From: Motacilla alba alba
Taxonomy: Eukaryota > Chordata > Aves > Passeriformes > Motacillidae
DNA length: 64,000 nt
Assembly: GCF_015832195.1 (NCBI RefSeq)
Contig: NC_052028.1
Coordinates: forward strand, 8,413,501 to 8,477,500
Reading direction: 5' to 3'
The translations under genes were made by a program, and so were the position numbers. Position 1 is the first letter of the stretch. The number at the start of each line of letters is the position of its first letter. Shown piece after piece: positions 51,430 through 62,600 of the stretch. The notes under the pieces were generated by a model, which was not told the DNA's origin, made no database searches, and saw only the letters and a program-made list of their open reading frames with translations.

Positions 51430-53685
51430 CAGAGTGAGCTGGACCAAGGAAGCCTGCTCTCTCTCCACCATGTACAAAAAGTAACTGGTAGATAATGCAG
51501 GCTTAAAAGCAAACTGCCTGCTCAGAATGAGGCATTAATTCCTGCATGTCAGAGAAGCAATTTTGACTTCATTACCAGAAGCTTCAGTGAAATGAGTGTT
51601 CAGCCACTGGTGAATTTTAGTTCTTGATGAACCTCTAATTGCCTTGCCCAGCAGACATGGGTAAGCACACACAAATGTCTGCATCCCTACAAGAATCAAA
51701 CACCACTTCTAGAAACACGATGCCATTTTTGCTCAATATCACTTGATTTCCCAGGGAGCATATTTCCATGTAGCAAGAAAGAACTTTTTGGGGTTTTTTA
51801 AGCTGATCTACAAAGACAGAGCTCCACTGCTCTCTGGCAGGAGTATTGCAGGTAGCACTCACAAATGATGCAGCCAGAGGTGCAAAATATGCACAGCATT
51901 GTTCCTGAGCTGTGATCACTTTTAGCTGTTGGTTTTGGTGCCTTTTCTTTTCCCTCTGGTCTAAATTGATTAATGAATTATTAATAAAAGAGATGTGCAC
52001 AGAAGAGAGACACTGTTTCATAACAGCCTCTTTAGAGAACAGTGGAATGAAGACAAAAATAAGCAAGGCTGTAAAAAGGCAAGATGAAAGCAAGCAGCAG
52101 CCTTGTATTATAAGTAACAATAAACCTAACAGAGGAACAGAAAGGCAAGTATTGCCTGGCAGAGCCCCTGCAAGGGGCTGCTTAAATGGATTGCTGAAAA
52201 AAATTAGATGTACCAACACACTACAGCAGTCAGAACTACAGCCTTGCACATCCCACCAGTACTATTAAGATGTACACACAGCAAAGCTTTCTGATTGCTT
52301 TATTTCTGGATGGACTCCAAGGCAAAGAATCCAAAGATAAAACAGAGGGTATGAAAGATGTCTTATGGCAGTTAAGAAAAATAACAGGGCTTGTGACTTA
52401 CTTGGAAAATCCAGCTCTTCTCCTATTGATCTAAAACAGCAGTTCTGCAAGAGCCAGTGCAGGTCCTGCTTGCATTCAAAAGCCCGAGCTTTGGGGAAGA
52501 TTTCTGCTCACCTGCAGCACCCTGCAAGAGGATCCCTCTCCTCTACTGATTCCCCACTGCCCAGCAAGGACTTGAGGTAATACTTTAGCCTTTCCTTAAT
52601 CTAAATCTCTGAAAAGGATTTTCTCTGCTGCCTGTTTGTTTTCACTAATTTTGCAGGAATATCATCACTTTAAAGCCTCTACTTTCAGAAAATAGGGTTA
52701 ATGTGTATTAATAGGTTCAAAAGTGGCAAGAAGAAATGATACACCCCTACACAAGCATGAACACTGCAAGCCTGATACCACAAGTGTCATTTCTTTAGAA
52801 AACCAAGTTAAGAATGGGTGCTTTCGGTGACCTGGATCACTTCTGTCACTTTTAGACAGGTTTTAATTCTGCACTCTGCAGATCCAAACTATGTGGATGC
52901 TATTCTGGGTATAAGGATCTGGAAAGAGACCAGATGTCAGGAAACTGATTGCACTGAGACAGATCCAGAGGAATATTTCTGTGGATCAGATCCAACTTTC
53001 ATAAGATATTTTAGCAATTTCTCCAAATCCAATTAGCAACCAATGTGTAATGCATTGAGAAAGCCTATGGTTAAAGAGTTTTTTCCTATTAACACACTTA
53101 TTACCTGCAGAGTTTGACATGTTGTCAGCTTAAAATGAATTGTAAAAAACTACATTTTAAATAAGGGTCAAGAAATGGAACAAATAGGCATAAACAGAAT
53201 TTTACAGCTATCTATAATAGAGTTGCAGCAATAAAAAATGAGTTAGAAAGAATACGTAGCCATTCTGAATTATATGATCACAAAATTATGTCTTGATTGA
53301 CTCTTAGCTTTAATGCTTGCATTGGCTGGCACAGTTGGATCACAGAACTTCCTTTGAATCTATTAACATTTATTTTTAAAATGATCAATTTTGAAGTTAT
53401 GAAATGCCTTTCTAATTTACTACACTGCCATTTACTTCTAGGGAGCTGACCATTTTTCCAGACAGACACCCTAGGAGTTCATTCTGGACTGTTATTCATT
53501 TGAAGAAAATTAGTTGTTTGAGTTTTAGACTAATGCTGCTGGAGGGCAGCTGGGGGAGATGGTGCAAGTTAGGCAGCAACTTCACACTGGCTGTTAAGGA
53601 CAGCTTTGTTTCTTAACAGCAGCTCTATAACAAAAATAAAAAGAGGTTACTCCACAGTGAAAGCTGCATATCAGAGACAAATTAT
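51430..53685. other. Unique noncoding sequence
   Basis: This part holds the longest open frame in the window (51635-52249, minus, 204 codons). The frame is cysteine- and leucine-rich with no recognisable domain. It is overlapped by a 118-codon frame on the plus strand (51912-52268). I treat both as chance. Nothing else is supportable. Confidence 0.5.
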
Positions 53686-53856
53686 TGCCCAGAAAAGCTG
53701 TGGATGCCTCATCCCTAGAACTGTGTAAGGCCAGGTTGGACAGGGCTTGGAGCAACCCAGGTCTAGTGGAAGGTGTCCCTGCCCATGGCAGAGGGGTGGA
53801 ATGAGATGAGTTTTAAGGCCTCTTCCAACCTAAACCATTCTGTGACACTATGAAAT
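53686..53856 (+). repeat. CR1 LINE fragment, 3' end
   Basis: Sense-strand CR1 of about 170 bp. It shows 'gcccagaaaagctgtggatg', 'aaggccaggttggacagggc', 'ctagtggaaggtgtccctgc' and 'cttccaacctaaaccattct', then 'gtgacactatga' as the decayed tail. Confidence 0.94.
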
Positions 53857-54093
53857 CAGAATGGAACCATTTTAAGTAAGTTTTGAGACAAGCAGCCAGA
53901 AACCAGGGCTTAATCCGGATCTCATAGATATGAGTCAATGAGACATCCAAAATAACAATGTTTTCACTTTGCTGAGCACCTGCTCATGAGCTGCACTGGA
54001 CATGGAGCACACTGGGCCTCTGAGTCCTGTCCAACTTGCTCAAAATACAATGAGAACCTATAGGTCTCCACCCTACCAGTCACCTGAGCCTCA

Positions 54094-54495
54094 TCCTATC
54101 TGTGGCTTTTCAGGGCAGCCAAGATGAGGGAAGAGACAAGAATCTTGACTCCATGTTTCAGAAGGCTGGTTTATTATGTTATGATATATATTATATTAAA
54201 AATGCTAAATTAAAATATACTAAAAGAATAGAGAGAAAGGAACCATCAGAAGGCAAGACAGGAATAGAATGGAATGAATAACAAAGTCTTGTGACTGACC
54301 AGAGAGTCTGAACAGTTGGACTGTGATTGGCCATTAATTAGAAACAACCACATGAGAGCAATCACAGATCCCCTGTTGCATTCCACAGCAGCAGGTAGTC
54401 ATTGTTTACACTTTGTTCCTGAGGCCTCTCAGCTTCTCAGGAGGAGAAAATCCTGGCAAAAAGATTTTCATAAAATATGTCAGTGACATCCTATC
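54094..54495 (-). mobile_element. Solo LTR of an endogenous retrovirus, likely passerine type
   Basis: The element spans about 54101-54488. On the plus strand it begins TGTGGC and ends GTGACA, giving TG...CA ends, and it is flanked by TCCTATC at 54094-54100 and 54489-54495. The minus orientation is favoured: on that strand it carries a CCAAT box (GGCCAATCAC) mid-element, then AT-rich TATA-like sequence, then AATAAA. The type resembles a repeat I associate with songbird genomes. In that family the element may end a few bases further out (54498), in which case the flanking repeat would be partly chance. No internal viral coding sequence is present. Confidence 0.75.
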
Positions 54496-54498
54496 ACA

Positions 54499-57339
54499 GA
54501 GGAGATAAAGAGCTGGACTCACATCCAAGACACCATTGGATAACAATAAATCTCTAAATAGCCCATAATGGTCCAGGAAAAATGGTCCCCATCCTCTGTG
54601 AGAATGATGGACCTGAAGTAAGCATCACCACCTTGAGTAGACAGAGAGCCAGCTCTCCCTCCACCACAAGCACTTTGGGAATAACTTCCCTGCAGCATCA
54701 GAAGAAACTCGGGTTTGAAGAAGCTGCGCCTAAAGCCCAGCCCAAGCCAGCAGTGCCCAACAGCACTGCCCAGCTTGGCTCTTCTCCACCCAAAGCCTGC
54801 ACACAGGCAGGTCTGCAGAGAAACAGCCCTCAAATGTGAGTTTGGGGCTCTGCTCAATGAATGATAGCTGTAAGTCAAGATCCACACAGTCCACGGTCTT
54901 TGATTTTTTAAGACTGGAGTTACAGGAATTTGTAAGGCTCCTGACTAAAGTGTGCTGATTTGATAATGCACCTTCTTCCAGGTGAAATAATAGCCACGTC
55001 AATTAAACATACAACTTCAGAAAATACAAGGTTTCAAGTCAAAAGATCTTCTTCCTCACTGCTGAGATTTTCCAGGCTGCCAGCATTTTGGTTGCCAAGA
55101 TCTCAGTAGGACTTGAAATAATCAATTATTGACATTGCAATCCAGTGCCTACAACAAAGCTGTTCACTTTGCTGGAGATCTGGCAGCAGGAAAAAGCACT
55201 CAACAGCTCTGTAAAACATCTGGACTGGGAACTCAGCCCACAGCACCCCAATTCCAACAGCTGCTGTCCTGGGGGGCTCGACCCTGCTGAGTGGGAGGAG
55301 CAGGGCAGTTATGAGGGAGATGCTCCAAACCACGTGTTTTCAGTTTATTAACAGAAGCAACTTGCAGCACATTTGGCTCCCAATCATATGCATCCCAGTT
55401 GTCTCGTTAAACATTTTGTGTAAGTTTGGAGACTCAGCTTTAGTGAATGTTACTACTAATTGCTTTACTCCTCAGCTGTGCAACAACAAACCACCCTGAA
55501 ACACAGTTTTATATTAGCACCAGACGGGGATTAACTAATTAGCAAAAAAAATATCTATTTTCTTGAGATAACATTATAGATATGTATTAGCTAATTAAAA
55601 CTTAAAAGCTGTGTCCAAGAAGGACAACCTTTTTCTTTGCCTTTTTTCCTTGGGTATTCCCCAGTCACACATTTTCTTTTCCTCTGCCAAATCTCAGGCA
55701 TGATAAATCACTTAAAACTGGACACGTGTCCAATTAAGTAATGAGATATTATTTGGTCTCATCTTCAGGGATCAAAAAGAATACTTACCTACTAACAACA
55801 GCAGTTCACTGCTCACCAAATGGGTCATGAGGCCATTTCTGTACCTGTTGGTTTAACCAGCAAACTCAAGAAAGGGCTTGAAAGCTTTTACCTGGGAGGG
55901 ACCCATAGTTTGCCCAACAATATTTCCACAGTTCAATAACTCAGAGGTGGGAAGGGGGAAGGAAAAGGAGGAACGGTGATAGTGCCAGACAGGCACTTGC
56001 CATGAAGGAGCAGCAATCCTATCCTGGGGGAGAGCAGGACAGTTCAGTGAGGCATGAGGGCATCCCTCCAAATGTGGGAGCAAAAGGAGCAAGGAAAAGC
56101 TGAGGAGTGATGCTCTAACCTAAAGGGGATTACTCCACAGTGAATGAGAACATGACTGGGTAGGACCATTAACGAGCATCAGGGAGTCTGAGGCTCTTGG
56201 ACCGCAAAGCCTGAAATCCGTGAGCGACTGCTCCCATATTCTGAGAGTATTTGGGATTAGGCATGGCGTCTTCATGCATCTTCTCACGTTGTTGAGCTGT
56301 GAATCCAATTTCACAGACCACACTGACTCTTTGAAAGGAACTTGTCCATATTTTCTTTACATCAGCCTCTGCAGTGATCCATTTGCAACAACTGTCATTT
56401 TGTCTCCCAGATTCATGAGGTTCAGAAATTAGAGCTCAGGAAACAAACTAATCCAAATCAAATGGACCTAAAATGTCTTCCCAAATAGAAGATTATGGAA
56501 CTCCCTAGTGCACATCCATAAGGTCTAAACATCAGGCTTCCTTCACAGGAATGCAATCAAAAAGTTCTCCTGGCTGGCAGCAAACTCACCTCTTTGCTGC
56601 ATTTGATAATACCTGTTCTTTATGCACAGACAGGAGAAGGGTAAAGAATGGTATTATCTCATTACTGATACCGATCACAGTTCAGGCACTAAATCCTGCC
56701 TAAGAGAATATGCCTCCAAATATTCATAACTTCTCTTTGCATGAGAAGAAACTATGATTAATCAGCAGCATAGAGAGCCACTGTCATTTGATATTCTGCA
56801 GAAGACCAGAGCATCCCCTTCTGGTTTCATGACTGAGACCAAAATTATCCAGAACTTCATTATGATCTTATTAACATTATGACATCACAGGAAGTATATG
56901 GAAACAGACAAAATTTTGTTGTTGTTATTGTTGTTACTACTACTACTTCTATTATTATTATTTATTCAATGCATGCACAACAAATCAGCTCTCTTGCATT
57001 CCAGGGCTTTCCCTTCAGTTTCCTAATCTCATCATGAGTGCACACTTGAGCCCTGTTCTTCCAGGAAGAGCAGCAAACCAGTAAAACATGCTGCACCTGT
57101 GAACTGAACCAGCAACCAACACAGCAGCCTCTGTGGGACACATATTCCTGACATTCCTAATGTTTGGAAATCTGGTATTTTGAGGGTTTATTTCCCCTAG
57201 GATTTAATTCTCCATTGCTCTGTAACACTGTGCATGTCAAACACATGCAAGACAGAAGGGAGGACTCGCTACTGCAGCAGCAAAGCCCCAAGATGAATTC
57301 AATCCTTTAAAATTTCCCTTGAGTGCCCACTAATATTCA
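54499..57339. other. Unique noncoding sequence
   Basis: No gene is recognisable. Open frames reach 122 codons (54519-54887, minus) with an overlapping plus-strand frame. A compound triplet microsatellite lies at 56915-56963. Confidence 0.55.
56915..56963. repeat. Compound (GTT)n-(ACT)n-(ATT)n microsatellite
   Basis: Three neighbouring triplet arrays, TTG/GTT, then TAC/ACT, then ATT, run without a gap. The pattern suggests one slippage array altered by point changes. Likely length-variable. Confidence 0.9.
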
Positions 57340-57620
57340 AGTATCCGTCTAGCACCTGGGTTTTGTTAAGTTTACTGGTGGTGTGGCTTTTGAAGCTCTA
57401 TTACTACATGCTGGGGTATGATTAAAATGTTTGGCTTTCCATGGTAACATTCCTCCTCTATAATCTTGCTTCTTAGTGCGATCTGAGCCAAGCATATCAG
57501 TAATTTCTTTTAATAATAAGCCTTTGGTAATAACTCTGCCCTTTAAATGCAAAATCTGAGGCAACACATGATTGACAGATATCACGGCTTTCAGCTAATT
57601 AGGTATTCTGAATACTCAGT
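57340..57620. promoter_or_regulatory. Candidate enhancer with PBX/MEIS, homeodomain and RFX-like sites
   Basis: Repeat-free AT-rich block with three CpGs. It holds TGATTGACAG at 57569-57578, an exact match to the PBX-MEIS/PREP composite site. It also has an octamer-like ATGCAAAAT just upstream, a homeodomain core CTAATTAG just downstream (about 57595), and CTTTCCATGGTAAC at 57435-57448, which resembles an RFX X-box. Such clustering is typical of developmental enhancers, but only motif evidence is available. Confidence 0.35.
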
Positions 57621-60600
57621 CCTGGGAGATTTTTTTAAATGGAAATAATTTTAGTTGCCAGGCTCTCTGTGGCAGCTCTGCCATTACCAAAAACCCTGGC
57701 ACAGCCCTGGGGCAATGCTGCAGAGCAGTGGAACTGCTCTCCCTCTCTACAGGGTGGGGGCTCAGCAGGCTCCCTCCCCCTAACTGGAGGTAAATGGAAC
57801 TCCACCCTCAATTGCACAAAGCACTTAAGCATGCTGGGTTAATTAGTTACAGCAAGGATGATCTAGGCAAGCAGTGTGCTGTTCCTTGTGAATGATGCTG
57901 CCACTGAAGTGTTAACTCCCTTTGAGGAGTAAGCTGCCTGGGTATAAATCAGATGCTGCAACGCCCCAAAATACTAATTGCTGTGCAAAGACCAAGAGCA
58001 GGAGAGCAAAGTGCTGAATATTGTGCACACCATGGATAGGCTTGGAACACTTGTGAGATGCATCACATGGGTGGGCTAAGAGCAGTTTAATTTCAGGTTT
58101 TTTTTACAGTCTAGCAGCATGTTCAGCTCATCACAGCTCTGTGTGGAGTTAGGGCCTTTGGACAGCACTGCAATAAAATTATTTGTAGTAAATTCTAGAA
58201 CAGCAAAGGCAAGGCACATGGCCACTTTGCAGGTGTCAGAAAGGACGAGCTCTGCTGGAGTTTGTCACAGCTTCAGCCCCACTGCTGTGACTGCTGCTCT
58301 TCCGGCACAAACACCTTTGCACAGTTTCCCACATTCCTGAGTATTTGAAAGCCCACCTCCAGCAGAGATGATTTGTTATGATAAATCTCAACCAAATCAA
58401 GCATTTTGCCAAGAGCAGTTGGAAAGTGTCCATGTTTTTATTGCCTGCACATTCTACATATCCCATTGCTGCTGTTCAGTAATAAATGTATTCATAGCTC
58501 CAGCTTCCTACCTCAGATTAAGAGAGTGGTGCAGCTGGAAAAGACACCTGGGTGGACTGGAAAACACATACCTAATCTAACAGCCTCTCTCCCTCTGTAG
58601 TACAGAACAAGTCAGGTGCTGTTCACAATTTTTCTGCAAAGCATCTCATCTAGAGCCTCCAGGATAGCTGTAACTTGGTGTAGCCTAGGGCTCTGCAAAT
58701 CCTTGGGCTGAGCTTTGAACAACAGGCTCTCTGGAAAGAAAAGTGTGCAAAAGAGAAAAACAAAACCAAATAAAACCAAAAAAGGGACAAAAGCTACGTT
58801 GTCGGGGAAAAAAGGCTTGACAACCTCTGCAAAACTAAAACTGCTCATTTGGCAATGGAGCCCCAGGAAAGTTTTGGCCGCTCTGCTCAGAAGGAAGTAT
58901 TTACATCCTTTAGTCACAGGATGCAGGTGGTGATATTCTGGAGATTACAAACAGATTGTAGGCATCTTGCAGTTTTATTGCTGTGTTGTTGCAAGGAGAT
59001 GTAGGTACATGACAGCATACCTGAGCCCAGCTGGGGCACAGGAATCAGAAACAACCCCTGAAGGCAGCAGCAGCAGCACTGCCAGGATGGAGCTGTGGTC
59101 CAGCCCCTGACCCTCCTGGGGATCACTCCAGGCTGCAACACGTGCAGGGTTGGGATCCTGCTGCTTAATGAGGATGTGTGGATCAGCTGCACCGGCAAGG
59201 AAAGGCTCATCTTGCAGCTTGGCATCAAATAAAATACATGTAGCATCACGCTGTTAATGAACACACATCACTGACAGGGCTGCTGCATAATTTATCACCA
59301 CAAAACCCATCTTTCTCCAGAGTTTTCATAATTCTCATATCTTTATTTATAAAGTGGTAATCTGTCTAAAAAAAAGGGAAAGGCAAAATGTTAAATGTAA
59401 GCCCTAAAATGTGGTGAAATAGTGAAAACTCTAAGTGGAGAGGAAGGGATTCAGCTACATAATTTGGCACCTTTCAGGTGCCAAGTGTTCCTGAAATTCT
59501 GAGTTTGGGGCAGTTACACTCTGCACATGAAGTCTAAACCATGGTCTGAGCTTCAGTGATGTAGAAGAGAATGAGTAGGCTCTGCTAGAAACAACAGGCT
59601 TTTGGTGTTTTCAAAAACAGAAAATATTTGAGGGTTTGGCTTTTTCTTTCCTTTTTTTTTAAGAGGATTGATTGTAATAGGAGATGCATTATGTAAATAA
59701 TTTCTGTAGTGAAGACCTTTATCCAACCAGCAATTTCCACAACAAATTGCTGGTATAAAAATCTGTAAATGCCCCACTTAGGAAGTAGAAGGAATTGTGA
59801 CATTCAAATATTCTCACCTGAAGCAAAAAGACAGTCTTTAGCAGACCAGAAATGCAACAAGCAGATTATGTCCCCAGAGATAGAAGAATATGTTTGAAGA
59901 AGCTTTTAAGTATCTCAAGAGCAAAGGGCTATTTGAAAACCAACATGTCAGTCAGATATTTTGACATGAACATGCTGGTTCCATCAGCCCCTCTATAGTA
60001 AATATTTCAACATGATCTCTCCTGAAATAGAAAACTGGCTGCTTGGTTTGAATGCCCTCTTCTCTACTGAGTTCCTCACAGCAAACTAAGGCTCAACAAG
60101 ACCAAGCTAGTAGAGCTGTGCATTCCTGGGACTGGGAAGAACATAACCAGGCTGAGGGGGTTGATGGCAGTGTGGGGAGGTTTGCTGGTACAGCAGAGAA
60201 ACCCTCAGAAGCAAAGGCTTGTTGAGTACTTATGAAAGATCTACCTGCCCATCCTCAGCCCTGAACACTGATGTGGCTCTTCCTTCCCTAGAAGACTTCC
60301 CTAATTTGACAGGGAATGTAGGCAACTCCTTCCCTCTATCAGCAGGGCATTTTGAGACATGCTCTGCAGCAAGTGCCATGAATGGAGGAAAAATAATTGT
60401 TTACTTTTAGAGAAGTGGCATATTTTCCTCCGTTCACAATTGGCAGCTCCCACCCAGACCCCCAGCAGGGCATCCTTCCTCGAGCCAAGATGTCAGCAGA
60501 GAGAGGGGAAGAAATCACATTCCCCCTGCTCTCAACCCAGCCAAAACTCCCCATGATTCTCTGCATTTGCTTTTCTTTACTTCCCTCACTCAGACAGAAC

Positions 60601-61959
60601 GTTGCCCCTCTGCTCCTCACCCTCTGAGGAGCCTCCTGCAGAAACCGCTGACATTAATCTCAGAAGCAATTCAGGCAGAGGGGGGAAGAGCTCTGTAAAC
60701 CCAAACAAGATTGAGACCATCTGGCAAAAAGAAGCAAACCTGTTAAGAGACCACTTTGTCCTTCCTGCAACTTCAGCACAAGCTGTCAGAGGCGTTTCAA
60801 TAGGAACAGTTTTCCTTTACAGCGCTGCACACAGTGCTCAGTTTAGTTTAGGCTTTTTTTTCCCTTCAGTATTGTTTTGTTTACTGTACCAAGCTGGTGG
60901 GATTGCTTTTGAAGGAAGTGCAATCCAGCCTGAGTAACAGCTTCAGAGCCTGGACCATCATCTCTAAATCTCAGCCCTCAATTACCTAAGCATCTGTTTG
61001 CAATTCATTCTAGGGAGGGAATTAAACAGTGCTCAAAGCAACAAGAAACTGGACAGAAAGACACAGAAATTTTTTAGCATTATCTCTGCTGATGCTGTTT
61101 CTCCTATGGATCATGTTTTGTGTTCTTGGACTGGCAAGTTACAGAGAAAAAAAGCAGGAAGTTAACCCAAAGGCTTGGTGGGTGCCACCATGATAGTATT
61201 CTTCTTCTTTTAGCAATTCTGATTAACATTTAGGAAATCTATCACCTTAATATTGGGTAAAGATGCATGCTAATGGCTGTACCAATTTTAGTGACTGCTT
61301 TGACTTTTCTATTTAATTTTATTTTTTGCATGGAGCATAAAGAGGAATAGTATGAAGGACTGCCAGGCTTCAGAGGCACATCAGAGTTCTCTGAACATTA
61401 GCAGAACTCTGCTCTGAGTGCTCCCTGGTGGGACTTACAATCAATTTTAACAGAAGTTAATTGCTGCTGTAAACATGAAAATGAATCAGCAATACAGGAT
61501 TGACTGGAGTCGCTCTGGGGCTGGGGTTTCTGAGGATGGGGATGGAACACCCTCTCCTTCTCACAGCTGTTAGGCATGGAATAACTCATCTGTGCATCTT
61601 CCACAGCCCTCAGAAGAGTTCTCTGCAGCCTTGGTGGCTCAAGAGCCATTGGAGGACCTCTCCAATGGTCAAAACTTCAAGGAGGATGACAAATGGATAC
61701 TGCAGATGATGCTCCATTCCCCACATTGCGTGTTGGTCTGGAGCCTTTTTCAGCACTGGGCACTTTTCCTTTAGTACTGGGGGAGGAAGGAGGCCTTTGC
61801 TGGAGATCCCCCAGATACAGCAGCTGCTGTAGAGCCGAGAATTTTAATGCTTCTCCCAAAGGAAGAAATTTCTTTCCTGAGTTTCTAAGACATCTTTGCC
61901 CAACATTGCAGCTCCACAAGCACTGGCAATTCCCATATGATGGCTGCACATGTGTGTAA
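57621..61959. other. Unique noncoding sequence
   Basis: No gene is recognisable. It includes an A/C-rich patch near 58750-58800 and short T runs at 59651 and 60857. Open frames reach 116 codons, with opposite-strand overlaps and no known domain. Confidence 0.55.
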
Positions 61960-62360
61960 TTGGAAGGAGAAATGGCTAAGCAAGTAATTAGGCAGGCAAA
62001 CTATTTACAAACATAAAATAACCACTTTTCAGACATCGAGTTCAACAGGAACTAGGTATTAGCAGTGTGCACGTAATTAATCGATTAACTGGTGTTTTGG
62101 TGATGTATTTCTAAATCTGTATTTGCTCAAGCACGTAGCAATCATTTGTAGATTGCCTTGGAAAAGGTTAGGTGCTGTCAGGTAAAATTCATCATATTAC
62201 AATCCTATAAATAGTAACATTTTTTTTCTTTCTAATAATTTCTACTCCCATGCAGTAACATTTAGGGAGATTGGTGTCTTTGTTTTCCAATGTTTTCGCC
62301 TTGCACAATAATAGAAATATATGTTAGATTGAGGAAATACATTTATTTTTCCCTGACGTA
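61960..62360. promoter_or_regulatory. Candidate conserved element with homeodomain dimer site
   Basis: Repeat-free AT-rich block keeping six CpGs (near 62037, 62072, 62082, 62134, 62297 and 62356). It contains TAATTAATCGATTA at 62074-62087, which packs TAAT, ATTA and ATCGAT cores into 14 bp. A further TAATTA lies near 61985. Homeodomain-rich, CpG-retaining sequence of this kind is often a conserved enhancer. Unproven. Confidence 0.35.
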
Positions 62361-62551
62361 GAGAAGAACTGTGTTATTTCAAAGCTGGAGGACATTTTTC
62401 TGAGCCCCTAGGAGTAAAGACAAATTTTTATTCTTATAAACTTATTACAGCTGAGATGGATTAATACATAAGAGCTTCTGAAGTTAGAGATACACATTTT
62501 TCAGGACAAAACGAAAAAATAAAGGCCTGGGAATGCAGTGTAAGAAGAAGA

Positions 62552-62600
62552 CAGAATCATTTAGACTGGAAAAAACAGTGTAAAACCATCGAGGTCATTA
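62552..62600 (-). repeat. CR1 LINE fragment, short diverged 3' tip
   Basis: On the plus strand 'cagaatcatttagactggaa' then 'aaaac' and 'aaaaccatcgaggtcat' resemble a CR1 3' tip with a small insertion. Only about 50 bp, so the call is moderate. Confidence 0.6.

Noticed and set aside
51635..52249. Longest open frame in the window, 204 codons on the minus strand, with hydrophobic stretches
   Set aside because: No recognisable domain. A 118-codon plus-strand frame overlaps it, and stop-poor frames of this size are expected by chance in 64 kb of six-frame sequence. No promoter, splice or poly(A) context supports it.
52818..53036. Open frame after a CTGCAG-type acceptor, with an acidic protein-like stretch
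   Set aside because: Only 72 codons, no donor-like end, and no recognisable protein; weaker than the candidate at 34.6-34.9 kb.
53647..56148. A 15-bp match (TTACTCCACAGTGAA) shared by 53647-53661 and about 56130-56145
   Set aside because: The flanks differ completely, so it is either chance or a trace of old CR1; not enough to call a repeat.
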